The position numbers and the translations under genes were made by a program. Under the pieces are notes generated by a model. The model did not search any database and was not told the DNA's origin. It saw nothing but the letters and a program-made list of their open reading frames with translations. DNA of 64,000 bases from Chryseobacterium gleum (GTDB taxonomy: Bacteria > Bacteroidota > Bacteroidia > Flavobacteriales > Weeksellaceae), in the NCBI RefSeq assembly GCF_900636535.1, contig NZ_LR134289.1, positions 62,001-126,000 of the forward strand, in the 5' to 3' direction. This document shows positions 37,479 to 46,092 of the stretch, one piece after another (position 1 is the stretch's first letter; each line of letters begins with the position of its first letter).

Positions 37479-38858
37479 TTAAAGGTAGATTTGAAACTGT
37501 ACAATGAATTCTCCTTTTGAAGATGGGCTTTCCGTAGGACTTGTGTAAACCGGTCTTGTTGAATATTGTGTCGTTATTTTCGCATGATGTCCGTCTATAA
37601 ACCAATTGGCACCGACATCAAACTGGGAGGATGATTTATCAAAAGCCTCAAAGTTTTTGTGAGTATATGCCGCAAAAGGCTGTATTCTGATCTTTGGCTT
37701 TTCTGCCTGACTTGGTAAGAGTAAACCTGCCTGTGCGTAGATAATATTACCTGTCCCGATGGTGGGTTGCAGATTCCCCGGTCCTGCGATGGCTTTATTC
37801 CCTATAAAATTAGGGTCAGATGCTGCAATATTCATCGTTCCCAGATTTCTTACATAATTGGGTCCGAAATTGTAATTATAATATCCGGCATAGGCAGAAA
37901 GAGCCATTTTGTTTTTTGCCTCACCCAAAGGAATATCTGCAAATGCATCTACAGCAAAAAGAGTAATGTCATGCTTTTCAATATTTGAATTGACGGAAGT
38001 CCTTGTGCCGTCAGCCTGGTGATAAAAACCGGCGCCTACATTAAAGACTTTCTTTGTTCCAAGGTAAGATCCTACTTTAAAAGGAAGAGTGTTGGATTCT
38101 TCATCAAGAAATTGATATTCAACATATCCTGCTTTGGAAAAACTAGGATTTCCGTTATTGTCAACGGCTATTGCTTTTGAAGGATCTGTCACGTTCACAG
38201 GAACGAGATCTGTAGCAAATGGTTTATTTAAGCTAAAGCGGTATTCGAGTTTTCCGTATTTCCCTTTGGCGAACATTCCAAGCTGTCTTGCGAACTGATC
38301 GGAATTATCAATTAACGGCCATGAAAATACAGGAGAATCTAATGTAAGGAAATTAAGAGTGGAAGCCATGGTCATACGGGAAAGTCCCATATAGTAATGA
38401 AGTCCTGCTCCCAAAGATAAACTGAATTTTCCTGCTTCTCCAGGTAAAATAACTGCATATTCGTTCCAGGCATCATGAAAAAACAGCTGGGTTTTCTTTC
38501 CGTTTCCGTAACCTCCTGTCCCGGAAGTGCCTGTAGCTCCGCCATTGATAAAGGTCTGGTTATTGATTCCAAAGTGAAGAAGAATCATGTATCTTTTAGA
38601 AATCTGTGCGTAGGTAAGAGCACGTAATCGTCTGTTTCCTATGCTCCAGGAATTGTCTGTAGGTTCACCGCCTACCATACTTCCCGGGTTCATGGAAGTG
38701 TTTCTTAACCAAAGCTGGTCCCATAAAATAAATCTGACAAATTTATCACCATCAGGATTAAGGTTGATTTTTAAGCCACTGCCATAATCAGGAGAACCTT
38801 GTGAGTATAGAGAACTGCTGATTAAGGCTACTCCAATAAATGTAAGTAATTTCTTCAT
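37479..38858 (-). CDS. Outer-membrane porin-like beta-barrel
   Basis: A 459-residue protein. A signal peptide (MKKLLTFIGVALISSSLYSQ) is followed by beta-barrel strands rich in aromatic and alternating residues (VRFILWDQLWLRN, LRALTYAQISKRYMILLHFG, KYGKLEYRFSLNKPF). The last strand ends in EFIVQFQIYL with a terminal hydrophobic/aromatic pattern as in outer-membrane proteins. It is the first gene of the carboxylate cluster and a good candidate for the outer-membrane entry route of the substrate. The family is not identified more precisely. Confidence 0.82.
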   Translation of the reverse strand: MKKLLTFIGVALISSSLYSQGSPDYGSGLKINLNPDGDKFVRFILWDQLWLRNTSMNPGSMVGGEPTDNSWSIGNRRLRALTYAQISKRYMILLHFGINNQTFINGGATGTSGTGGYGNGKKTQLFFHDAWNEYAVILPGEAGKFSLSLGAGLHYYMGLSRMTMASTLNFLTLDSPVFSWPLIDNSDQFARQLGMFAKGKYGKLEYRFSLNKPFATDLVPVNVTDPSKAIAVDNNGNPSFSKAGYVEYQFLDEESNTLPFKVGSYLGTKKVFNVGAGFYHQADGTRTSVNSNIEKHDITLFAVDAFADIPLGEAKNKMALSAYAGYYNYNFGPNYVRNLGTMNIAASDPNFIGNKAIAGPGNLQPTIGTGNIIYAQAGLLLPSQAEKPKIRIQPFAAYTHKNFEAFDKSSSQFDVGANWFIDGHHAKITTQYSTRPVYTSPTESPSSKGEFIVQFQIYL

Positions 38859-39072
38859 AAATTATCAATTTTTGGCGTTGTTTTTTATGAATGCCAAATT
38901 GTAATTAATAATTTGTTTATGAAAATTTAATATATATTATTGGTAATAATATAGTTATAATTGGTGTTATGTTTTAAGTTTTGGGTTTCGTAATCCCGGG
39001 TTTTAATTTAAATTATTTGTAAGTGATTGATATTTAATATTTTATTGTGCCTTGGGTCCGGTGTCTCTCACT

Positions 39073-39091
39073 TGTAAACCGTAACCCGAAT
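39073..39091. repeat. Partial module of the intergenic repeat
   Basis: CTTGTAAACCGTAACCCG matches the last module of the repeat at 19145-19297 (GCAAACCGTAACCCG). It lies just after the InsA-like gene stop, in the 239-bp gap after which the porin begins. Confidence 0.35.
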
Positions 39092-39097
39092 CCCGCT

Positions 39098-39514
39098 CTA
39101 CTTCTTAAACCTTTCCCACTTGATCAGCATATACTTATCAGCAAATTGGGTGATGATAATCCCGGAATTTTTAATGTTTTCTTCCTGAGCAATATATTCG
39201 ATCAGTTCATTCTGCTTTAATATTTTATAGACAGGATGGAATTCAGAGTGTGGGGGTCTGGTAATATTGTATTTTTTAATCCATGAACTTATAGTAACAT
39301 GAGAAACTCCGATGATTCTTTCAATTTCACGGTAGCTTAAGCCTTCAAGATAAAGCTGAAGAGCCTTGGTGACGTAATAATCATCAATTTGTTTCCCCAG
39401 TTTTTTAACGGTAAAATAATAATTGCAGTCTTTGCAGTGAAAACGTTGTTTGTCATTGACAATACCACTTTTTACCACTTTGGTACTCTTGCATCTTGGA
39501 CAGGTATTTTCCAT
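39098..39514 (-). CDS. Orphan InsA-like zinc-ribbon/HTH protein
   Basis: A 138-residue protein. Residues 5-30 form an IS1-InsA type zinc ribbon (CPRCKSTKVVKSGI, then RFHCKDC). Residues 45-85 form a helix-turn-helix (YLEGLSYREIERIIGVSHVTISSWIKKYN). The last 50 residues match nothing I know. No InsB/DDE partner and no IS ends were found, so it is not part of a working IS1. It is divergent from the arginine operon by 160 bp. A domesticated DNA-binding protein, possibly regulating this region, is inferred. Confidence 0.8.
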   Translation of the reverse strand: MENTCPRCKSTKVVKSGIVNDKQRFHCKDCNYYFTVKKLGKQIDDYYVTKALQLYLEGLSYREIERIIGVSHVTISSWIKKYNITRPPHSEFHPVYKILKQNELIEYIAQEENIKNSGIIITQFADKYMLIKWERFKK

Positions 39515-39526
39515 AACTATATTATT

Positions 39527-39558
39527 TTAGCAAATATATAATAAATTAGCAAATGTAT
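39527..39558. promoter_or_regulatory. Direct repeats over the InsA-like gene promoter (candidate operator)
   Basis: Two copies of TTAGCAAATrTAT start at 39527 and 39546, 19 bp apart, with one mismatch. The minus-strand -7 box TATATTTG (39538-39531) of the InsA-like gene lies inside the first copy. The position suits autoregulation or control of both divergent units. Confidence 0.45.
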
Positions 39559-39620
39559 GATTTTGTTTAAAGATAATTTTACCTGTTTAAAATTTTAAAA
39601 CAAAAAAAATATCTTTTTTA

Positions 39621-39653
39621 TTTGGATATAAAAGAAATTATATTTTAAATTTG
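39621..39653 (+). promoter_or_regulatory. Promoter of the arginine operon
   Basis: TTTG (39621-39624), a 21-bp spacer and TAAATTTG (39646-39653) match the Bacteroidota consensus TTG-N19-21-TAnnTTTG. The predicted start is near 39659, giving a leader of about 15 nt before the GNAT gene. Confidence 0.75.
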
Positions 39654-39674
39654 CCAAAAAATTTAGATAAATAA

Positions 39675-40361
39675 ATGGAAATAGAAATTTCCTCATGCGA
39701 ACATCTAATGTATGTGAGTGAAATACAGCAGGAAATGTATGATTCTGCACAGCGTAGAGGAACGGGAATCGCAAAACGTTCCATAGAATATTTAAGCAAG
39801 AAGATTTCAGAGGGCAATGCTGTGGTAGCCACTGAAAACGGCGAGTGGGTAGGTTTCTGTTATATAGAGACCTGGTCACATGGGAAGTTTGTGGCCAATT
39901 CGGGACTGATTGTGTCGCCGAAATTCAGGAACGGGGGAGTAGCGACTCAGATCAAGCAGAAAGTTTTCCAGTTATCTAGAGATAAATATCCTGATGCGAA
40001 AGTATTTGGATTAACAACAGGTTTGGCAGTAATGAAAATCAATAGTGATCTGGGATATAAACCAGTGATCTATTCGGAACTGACTCAGGATGAGGAATTC
40101 TGGAACGGCTGCAAGAACTGTGTTAACTATGAAATCCTGATGATGAAGGAACGTAAAAACTGTTTATGTACAGCGATGTTGTTTGTTCCTGACAATATAA
40201 AAAAGAATGAGGCGGTAAATGACCGCTCGGAAAATAAATATAATGAAATGAACCCTGCAGATTTTAAATATTCTGTACAGGATACTGTTGGGGAATTCAA
40301 TGCGGCAATTAATAAAAATAAAAAAAATCCAGATGAAAAAGAAAGTCATCTTAGCGTTTAG
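39675..40361 (+). CDS. GNAT acetyltransferase at the head of the arginine operon (candidate acylglutamate synthase)
   Basis: A 228-residue GNAT protein. The acetyl-CoA site is VSPKFRNGGVATQIKQKV (R/QxxGxG/A type). After the GNAT core, residues about 150-180 hold four cysteines (WNGCKNC and KNCLC) that could bind metal. It is the first gene of an operon that otherwise contains every arginine step but no recognisable argA or argJ, so it probably makes N-acetyl- (or N-succinyl-) glutamate. That role is inferred from context. The end overlaps argG by 29 bp. Confidence 0.78.
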   Translation: MEIEISSCEHLMYVSEIQQEMYDSAQRRGTGIAKRSIEYLSKKISEGNAVVATENGEWVGFCYIETWSHGKFVANSGLIVSPKFRNGGVATQIKQKVFQLSRDKYPDAKVFGLTTGLAVMKINSDLGYKPVIYSELTQDEEFWNGCKNCVNYEILMMKERKNCLCTAMLFVPDNIKKNEAVNDRSENKYNEMNPADFKYSVQDTVGEFNAAINKNKKNPDEKESHLSV

Positions 40362-41529
40362 CGGAGGTTTGGATACTTCCTACTGTGCTAAATATCTTAG
40401 TGAAACACTGGGATATGATGTGTATGCAGTCACTGTAAATACCGGAGGTTTTTCAAAAGAAGAAGAAAAAGAATTGGAAAGAAAAGCTTTAAACCTTGGA
40501 GTAAAAGAATACAGGTGTGTGGACGCTCAGGAAGACTATTATAATTCATGTGTGAAATATCTGATTTTCGGGAATGTACTGAAAAATAATACCTATCCAC
40601 TTTCTGTAAGTGCTGAGCGTACCATTCAGGCGCAGGAGATTGCAAAATATGCCATTGAAGTACAGGCTGATGCTATTGCTCACGGAAGCACAGGAGCCGG
40701 AAATGACCAGGTTCGTTTTGACCTGATCTTCCAGGTAATGTGTCCGAATATCGAAATCATTACGCCTATCCGCGATATGGCATTATCCCGTGAGGAAGAG
40801 ATTGAGTTTTTGAAGGAACACGGTTATGAAATGGAATTCCAGAAAGCGCAATATTCTGTCAATAAAGGACTTTGGGGAACTTCTGTGGGAGGAAAAGAAA
40901 CATTGACTTCAAGAAATTATCTTCCGGAAGAAGCTTTTCCTTCTCAGATCAAAGAAACCCAACCTTCAGAACTGGAGATTGAGTTTAAAAAAGGTGAGGT
41001 AGTTGCTGTGAATGGAGAAAGTTTTGAACATTCTGTATATGCTATTCAAAAAATAGAAGAACTGGCTTCAGCATATGGAATCGGCCGTGATATCCACGTA
41101 GGAGATACTATTGTCGGAATTAAAGGACGGGTAGGTTTTGAAGCGGCAGCAGCATCGGTGATCATTAAAGCGCATCATTTATTGGAAAAGCATACGCTTT
41201 CAAAATATCAGCAAATGATGAAGTCGCAGTTATCTGATTGGTATGGAAATTGGCTTCACGAAGCACTTTTCTTAGATCCTGTGATGAGAAATATTGAGTC
41301 TTTCCTTACAGATTCTCAGAAAACAGTAAGCGGTAAAGTATTTGTAACCCTTCATCCATACAGATTTATTTTGAATGGAATTGAATCTGATCATGACCTG
41401 ATGTCCGATAAATTCGGAAGTTATGGAGAAGCCAACAGAGCATGGACAGGCGATGATGTAAAAGGATATACTAAGATTGTAAGCAATTCTTTAAATATAT
41501 ACCACCAGATTAACCAGAATATCAACTAG
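40333..41529 (+). CDS. argG: Argininosuccinate synthase
   Basis: A 398-residue ligase joining citrulline and aspartate. The ATG at 40333 is chosen because it places KKKVILAFSGGLDTSYC, the PP-loop, at the very N-terminus as in ArgG; the longer reading would lie inside the GNAT gene. The family elements HGSTGAGNDQVRFD and GRVGFEAAAASVIIKAHH are present. It overlaps the GNAT gene by 29 bp, suggesting coupled translation, and argC follows after 52 bp. Confidence 0.96.
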   Translation: MKKKVILAFSGGLDTSYCAKYLSETLGYDVYAVTVNTGGFSKEEEKELERKALNLGVKEYRCVDAQEDYYNSCVKYLIFGNVLKNNTYPLSVSAERTIQAQEIAKYAIEVQADAIAHGSTGAGNDQVRFDLIFQVMCPNIEIITPIRDMALSREEEIEFLKEHGYEMEFQKAQYSVNKGLWGTSVGGKETLTSRNYLPEEAFPSQIKETQPSELEIEFKKGEVVAVNGESFEHSVYAIQKIEELASAYGIGRDIHVGDTIVGIKGRVGFEAAAASVIIKAHHLLEKHTLSKYQQMMKSQLSDWYGNWLHEALFLDPVMRNIESFLTDSQKTVSGKVFVTLHPYRFILNGIESDHDLMSDKFGSYGEANRAWTGDDVKGYTKIVSNSLNIYHQINQNIN

Positions 41530-41581
41530 TTCCGAAGGGACGGTTTAATGAAAGGCAGAACAAAATTCTGTCAGAATCAAA

Positions 41582-42547
41582 ATGAAGAAAACAGTAGGAA
41601 TTATTGGTGCCAACGGTTATACAGGAAGTGAGCTAATACGCTTACTGGCTTTTCATCCCTATGTGACATTGAGTTTTTTATATAGTCGTTCGAATTCGGG
41701 AACAAGCATTTCGGATCTGTACCCGGATTTAACGACGGTCTGTGAAATGATTTTAACAGATAAACCTGAAGATGTAGATATCCTTTTTCTGTGTCTGCCT
41801 CATAAAGAAAGTCAAAACTGGTTAACGCAGAATCCTGTTAAAGAGGAAACACTGGTTATTGATTTGGGAAACGATTTCCGTTTAGAAGGAAATTTCGGAA
41901 ACAGAGATTTTATCTACGGATTACCGGAAATCAATAAAAAACAACTGGCAACTGCCAAAAGCATTGCCAACCCGGGATGTTTTGCAACAGCAATTCAATT
42001 GGCCTTATTGCCATTGGCAGAAAAAGGAATGTTAAATGAGGTTTTTACCACAGGGATTACAGGTTCTACAGGAGCCGGACAGTCCTTGCAGGCTACAACT
42101 CATTTTACCTGGAGAAATGATAATGTTTCAGCATACAAAACATTAACTCATCAGCATGTAGATGAGATTTTGCAACAGCTGATTTCATTCAATAATAAAG
42201 AAGTAAACCTGAATTTTGTTCCATGGAGAGGAGATTTTGCAAGGGGAATTTTTACAAGTTCCACGATGAAGACGGATTTAGAGCTGGAGGAAATAGAACA
42301 ACTGTATCAGGATTTTTATGCGGAGGAGCCTTTCGTTACGGTAAGCAGGAAGGCAGTTGATTTAAAGCAGGTTGTCAATACAAATCGCTGTGTGATTCAG
42401 ATCGAAAAGAGTGGAAATGTTGTCGTTATTCACTCAGCGATTGACAATTTGTTAAAAGGTGCATCGGGACAGGCCGTACAGAATATGAATCTGGCCATGA
42501 ACTGGGAAGAAAATGCAGGACTGAACCTGAAACCGGTAGCATTTTAA
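41582..42547 (+). CDS. argC: N-acetyl-gamma-glutamyl-phosphate reductase
   Basis: A 321-residue NADPH-dependent reductase for the third arginine step. An N-terminal Rossmann motif (GIIGANGYTGSELIRLL), the catalytic Cys in SIANPGCFATAIQLALLPL, and FVPWRGDFARGIFTSS are visible. Length is typical of the short ArgC class. It is followed by 283 bp of repeat-like sequence before argD. Confidence 0.95.
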   Translation: MKKTVGIIGANGYTGSELIRLLAFHPYVTLSFLYSRSNSGTSISDLYPDLTTVCEMILTDKPEDVDILFLCLPHKESQNWLTQNPVKEETLVIDLGNDFRLEGNFGNRDFIYGLPEINKKQLATAKSIANPGCFATAIQLALLPLAEKGMLNEVFTTGITGSTGAGQSLQATTHFTWRNDNVSAYKTLTHQHVDEILQQLISFNNKEVNLNFVPWRGDFARGIFTSSTMKTDLELEEIEQLYQDFYAEEPFVTVSRKAVDLKQVVNTNRCVIQIEKSGNVVVIHSAIDNLLKGASGQAVQNMNLAMNWEENAGLNLKPVAF

Positions 42548-42765
42548 ATTGACAATAAATAATTGAGAATTTTAAACAAGAAGTAAATCCGACTTAGGAA
42601 AATGTAGCGTTAAGAAAATCAATTCTATGAACGTTAAGAAAATTCTACTGTTCGAAGTGCGAGGAGAATACAGAACCAAAGAACCAATTTGGATTTCGCA
42701 CAAGTTTTAGAATTTTTAGAGAATAGAACTAATTTTTAGCGGAAGTTTCCAGGTCTTGAACTTTG

Positions 42766-42813
42766 TTTCTTTTGTTTGACTACATCGAATCTTCGATTTC
42801 AAGACAAAAGAAA
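42766..42813 (+). repeat. Hairpin repeat just before argD
   Basis: Inverted arms TTTCTTTTGT (42766-42775) and ACAAAAGAAA (42804-42813) enclose a second small hairpin ATCGAA-TC-TTCGAT. It ends 17 bp before the argD start, in the 283-bp gap after argC, and is close to the likely ribosome-binding region. Confidence 0.6.
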
Positions 42814-42830
42814 AGTTAAAAAACAAAAAA

Positions 42831-43976
42831 ATGAATTTATTCAACGTATATCCATTATTCAACATCAATCCGGTAAAAGCTCAGGGATCATTTCTTTGGG
42901 ACGATAAAGGAGAAAAATATCTCGATTTTTACGGAGGTCATGCTGTAATTTCTATCGGCCACAACCATCCGTATTATCAGAATAAACTTAAAGATCAGCT
43001 GGAAAAAATATCTTTCTATTCCAACTCTGTTCAGAATGAATTACAGACTGAGCTGGCAGAAAAACTAGGAAAGCTTTCCGGGTATGAAGATTATAACCTT
43101 TTCTTATGTAATTCCGGGGCTGAAGCAAATGAAAACGCTTTAAAACTGGCTTCATTTCATAACGGGAAAAGCAAGGTGCTGTATTTCTCAGGTTCATTCC
43201 ACGGAAGAACTTCAGCGGCGGTTTCGGTAACTGATAATTCAAAAATTGTAGCTCCGGTTAACTTTTCCGAAAGATTTATCAAATCAGAATGGAATGATGT
43301 ACAGCAGCTTGAAGAGACTTTTGAGAAGTTTGGAGATGAAATTTCTTCTGTGATCATCGAAGGAATTCAGGGAGTAGGAGGTATTATGATTCCAACACCG
43401 GAATTTTTATCTAAAATCAAAGAACTGTGCGAAAAGCATGACGCTGTTCTTATTTTGGATGAAGTGCAGTCCGGATACGGAAGAAGCGGATATTTTTTTG
43501 CCCATCAGGAATTTGGAGTTGAAGCAGATATCATTACTACGGCAAAAGGAATGGGAAATGGATTTCCTGTAGGCGGAGTTTTGATCCATCCAAAATTCCA
43601 GGCAAGTAACGGTTTGCTGGGAACTACATTTGGAGGGAATCACCTTGCCTGCGCTGCTTCCATTGCTGTGCTGGATGTGATGAAAGATGAAAATCTTATC
43701 ACAAATGCTCAGGAAATGGGTGAGTATATTGAAAATGAAATTAAAGATTTACCATATATTAAATCCATCCGAAGGAAAGGATTGATGATCGGAATAGAAC
43801 TCGACAGGGACTGTTCAGAAGTAAGGAGGGAGCTCCTTTTTGATCATCATATTTTCACCGGAAACTCGAATGATAAAACGGTGCTGAGGATTCTTCCGGC
43901 ACTCAATATCAAAAAAGAGGAAACGGATCTTTTCATCAATGCTTTGAAAACGGTATTGGAAAGTATCGAAAATTAA
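42831..43976 (+). CDS. argD: Acetylornithine/acylornithine aminotransferase
   Basis: A 381-residue class III PLP aminotransferase. The PLP lysine is in TTAKGMGNGFPVGG, the preceding acid in LILDEVQSGYGRSG, and the phosphate-binding segment in FLCNSGAEANENALKLA. Converts acylglutamate semialdehyde to acylornithine. Shorter than many ArgD enzymes but complete. A 330-bp repeat-bearing gap separates it from argF'. Confidence 0.95.
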   Translation: MNLFNVYPLFNINPVKAQGSFLWDDKGEKYLDFYGGHAVISIGHNHPYYQNKLKDQLEKISFYSNSVQNELQTELAEKLGKLSGYEDYNLFLCNSGAEANENALKLASFHNGKSKVLYFSGSFHGRTSAAVSVTDNSKIVAPVNFSERFIKSEWNDVQQLEETFEKFGDEISSVIIEGIQGVGGIMIPTPEFLSKIKELCEKHDAVLILDEVQSGYGRSGYFFAHQEFGVEADIITTAKGMGNGFPVGGVLIHPKFQASNGLLGTTFGGNHLACAASIAVLDVMKDENLITNAQEMGEYIENEIKDLPYIKSIRRKGLMIGIELDRDCSEVRRELLFDHHIFTGNSNDKTVLRILPALNIKKEETDLFINALKTVLESIEN

Positions 43977-44077
43977 AAAGATTAAGAGGGCAGAGTGCAA
44001 ATGCGAAGATAAAATTCTAATCCAGTATTTTCATTCCGTAGGAATCTAAACCGGGTTACTGGCATTCAAAATCTTTC

Positions 44078-44265
44078 AACCACAAAAATCACAAAGAGTT
44101 AAGCATCTAAGTGATATTAAGAAACTACTAAACGCTTAAGAAATACACTTAAGTTTTCGAAAATCTTTGATTTTTGTCTTATGTGAACTATGATATACAG
44201 TTTTATTTTAAACTTACTTAAGTGTTCTAAAGTGTTTAAATAAAGCTTTTGTGTCTTTTGTGGTT
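44078..44265. repeat. Long inverted-repeat element between argD and argF'
   Basis: A 188-bp element with ends AACCACAAAAATCACAAAG on the left and, read in reverse, AACCACAAAAGACACAAAAG on the right. Internal TTAAG and CACTTAAG words resemble the AACCATTAAG family. It fills most of the 330-bp gap inside the arginine operon. Confidence 0.6.
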
Positions 44266-44306
44266 AAATTAACAAAATAGGTAGTAACCTTTAAAATCAA
44301 TTCAAA

Positions 44307-45260
44307 ATGAAAAAATTTACCTCTGTAAGTGATGTAGAAAACTTACAGGAAATCATAAAAAAAGCTTTACAGATAAAAGCGGATCCCCTTACTGAAACAC
44401 AAAAAGGAAAGGGAAAAACAATCGGACTAGTATTTTTAAATTCAAGTTTAAGAACCCGTCTGAGCAGTCAGATTGCAGCTCAAAATCTAGGGTTGAATGT
44501 GTTGACATTAAATGCAGCACAGGAAGCATGGAATCTTGAATTTGCTGACGGAGCGGTAATGAACGGCGACACTGTAGAACATATCAAAGATGCTATCGAA
44601 GTGTTAAATCAATATTGTGATATCATTGCGGTACGTTGTTTTGCAGGAATGAAAAGCAAAGAAGATGATGTGAATGAAAGCATCTTAAGCCAGTTTGAAA
44701 AGCATGCAAAAGTACCTGTGGTTTCATTGGAATCTGCAACTCGTCATCCGCTGCAAAGTCTGGCAGATTGTATCACGATTACAGAGAACTGGAAAAAAGA
44801 TCACAAGCCGAAAGTGGTATTAACATGGGCGCCGCACATCAAACCTATTGCGCACGCTGTTGGAAACTCTTTCGCCGAGTGGATGCAGGAAATGGATGTT
44901 GAGTTGGTTATTGCCAATCCCGAAGGGTATGATTTAGATAAAACCTTTACCAAAGATGTAAAAGTAATCCATGATCAGGATGAAGCATTGAAAGATGCAG
45001 ACTTTATCTATGTGAAGAATTGGTCTTCTTTTGATGATTATGCAGCAATGCCTGAAGTAAAAGGCGAATGGATGCTTACGAATGAAAAATTAGCCAATAC
45101 CAATAATGCAAAAGTGATGCACTGCCTTCCGGTTCGCCGTAATGTGGAGCTGAGTGATGAGGTAATGGATGGAAACCATTCTATCATCTATCAGCAGGCA
45201 AAAAACCGTATTTTCTCTGCACAGGCTGTGTTCAGTGAAATTTTGGATGATATTAAATAA
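44307..45260 (+). CDS. argF: N-acylornithine carbamoyltransferase (ArgF' type)
   Basis: A 317-residue transcarbamylase. The carbamoyl-phosphate site is NSSLRTRLSSQ and the second motif is MHCLPVRRNVELSDE; SATRHPLQSLADCITI also belongs to the AOTCase/SOTCase clade, not to ornithine or aspartate transcarbamylases. It carbamoylates acetyl- or succinyl-ornithine, and the acyl group is removed later by ArgE. Which acyl donor is used cannot be decided here. Its presence explains why argE follows argB in the operon. Confidence 0.9.
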   Translation: MKKFTSVSDVENLQEIIKKALQIKADPLTETQKGKGKTIGLVFLNSSLRTRLSSQIAAQNLGLNVLTLNAAQEAWNLEFADGAVMNGDTVEHIKDAIEVLNQYCDIIAVRCFAGMKSKEDDVNESILSQFEKHAKVPVVSLESATRHPLQSLADCITITENWKKDHKPKVVLTWAPHIKPIAHAVGNSFAEWMQEMDVELVIANPEGYDLDKTFTKDVKVIHDQDEALKDADFIYVKNWSSFDDYAAMPEVKGEWMLTNEKLANTNNAKVMHCLPVRRNVELSDEVMDGNHSIIYQQAKNRIFSAQAVFSEILDDIK

Positions 45261-45297
45261 CAATATACCCTATAATTTTAATCTTTAATCCTTTCTA

Positions 45298-46092
45298 ATG
45301 AAACAGAAAATATACATCATAAAAATAGGCGGAGCACTCATTGATGATGAACAATTGCTGGATCAGTTTTTAGAACAGTTTTCCGGAATTAATGAAAAGA
45401 AAATTCTTGTTCATGGTGGTGGAAAGCTGGCTACAACGTTGGCTGATAAACTGGGTATAGAACAGAAAATGATCAACGGAAGGAGGATTACGGATAAAGA
45501 AACATTGGATATTGTTACCATGGTATATGCAGGAGGAATCAATAAGAACATTGTTGAAAAGCTGCAGCAGAAAAAATGCAATGCCATAGGATTTTCCGGA
45601 GCAGACGGAAATCTGATCAAAGCTAAGAAAAGAGAACATCCTGAAATAGATTTTGGATTTGTGGGAGACATTACCAAGAAAAGTGTCAACAGGAAGCTGG
45701 TTTCAAAATTAATCAAGATGGATCTTGTTCCTGTGTTTTCTGCCATTACCCACGACAGAAAAGGAAATCTTTTTAATACCAATGCAGATACCATTGCTTC
45801 TGTGATTGCACAGGCGCTTTCTGAGAAATATGAAGTTGAATTGCTGTATTGCTTTGATAAAGAAGGTGTTCTGGAGGATGTAAACGATCCGGAGTCTGTG
45901 ATCAAAAGTGTAAATGAGGAAGAATTCACGGTATTAAAAGAAGAAGGAAAACTTCACAAAGGGATTTTACCCAAACTTGAAAATGCTCTTGGAGCGATAA
46001 AGAATAATGTCAATAAAGTGTTTCTCATCAAAGAAACAGAACTGAAAAACCATATAGAAAATCATCATGCAGGAACTGAAATCTGTTTATAA
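45298..46092 (+). CDS. argB: Acetylglutamate kinase (acylglutamate kinase)
   Basis: A 264-residue amino-acid kinase. Key elements are IIKIGGALIDDE, ILVHGGGKLATTLADKLGIEQ and FNTNADTIASVIAQALSEKYEVELLYCFDKEGVL. Phosphorylates acylglutamate. Overlaps argE by 26 bp, suggesting coupling. The N-terminal extension for arginine feedback seen in some ArgB proteins is not evident. Confidence 0.94.
   Translation: MKQKIYIIKIGGALIDDEQLLDQFLEQFSGINEKKILVHGGGKLATTLADKLGIEQKMINGRRITDKETLDIVTMVYAGGINKNIVEKLQQKKCNAIGFSGADGNLIKAKKREHPEIDFGFVGDITKKSVNRKLVSKLIKMDLVPVFSAITHDRKGNLFNTNADTIASVIAQALSEKYEVELLYCFDKEGVLEDVNDPESVIKSVNEEEFTVLKEEGKLHKGILPKLENALGAIKNNVNKVFLIKETELKNHIENHHAGTEICL

Noticed and set aside
38935..38960. 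TATTATTGGTAATAATA as an operator upstream of the porin
   Set aside because: AT-rich imperfect dyad, expected by chance in this DNA; no second copy seen.
39098..39514. A functional IS1 element
   Set aside because: No InsB/DDE gene, inverted ends or target duplication were found; only the InsA-like part exists.
45411..45929. A 172-codon minus-strand ORF within argB
   Set aside because: Opposite strand of a well-supported kinase gene; Ser-rich translation is typical of antisense to Lys/Glu-rich genes.
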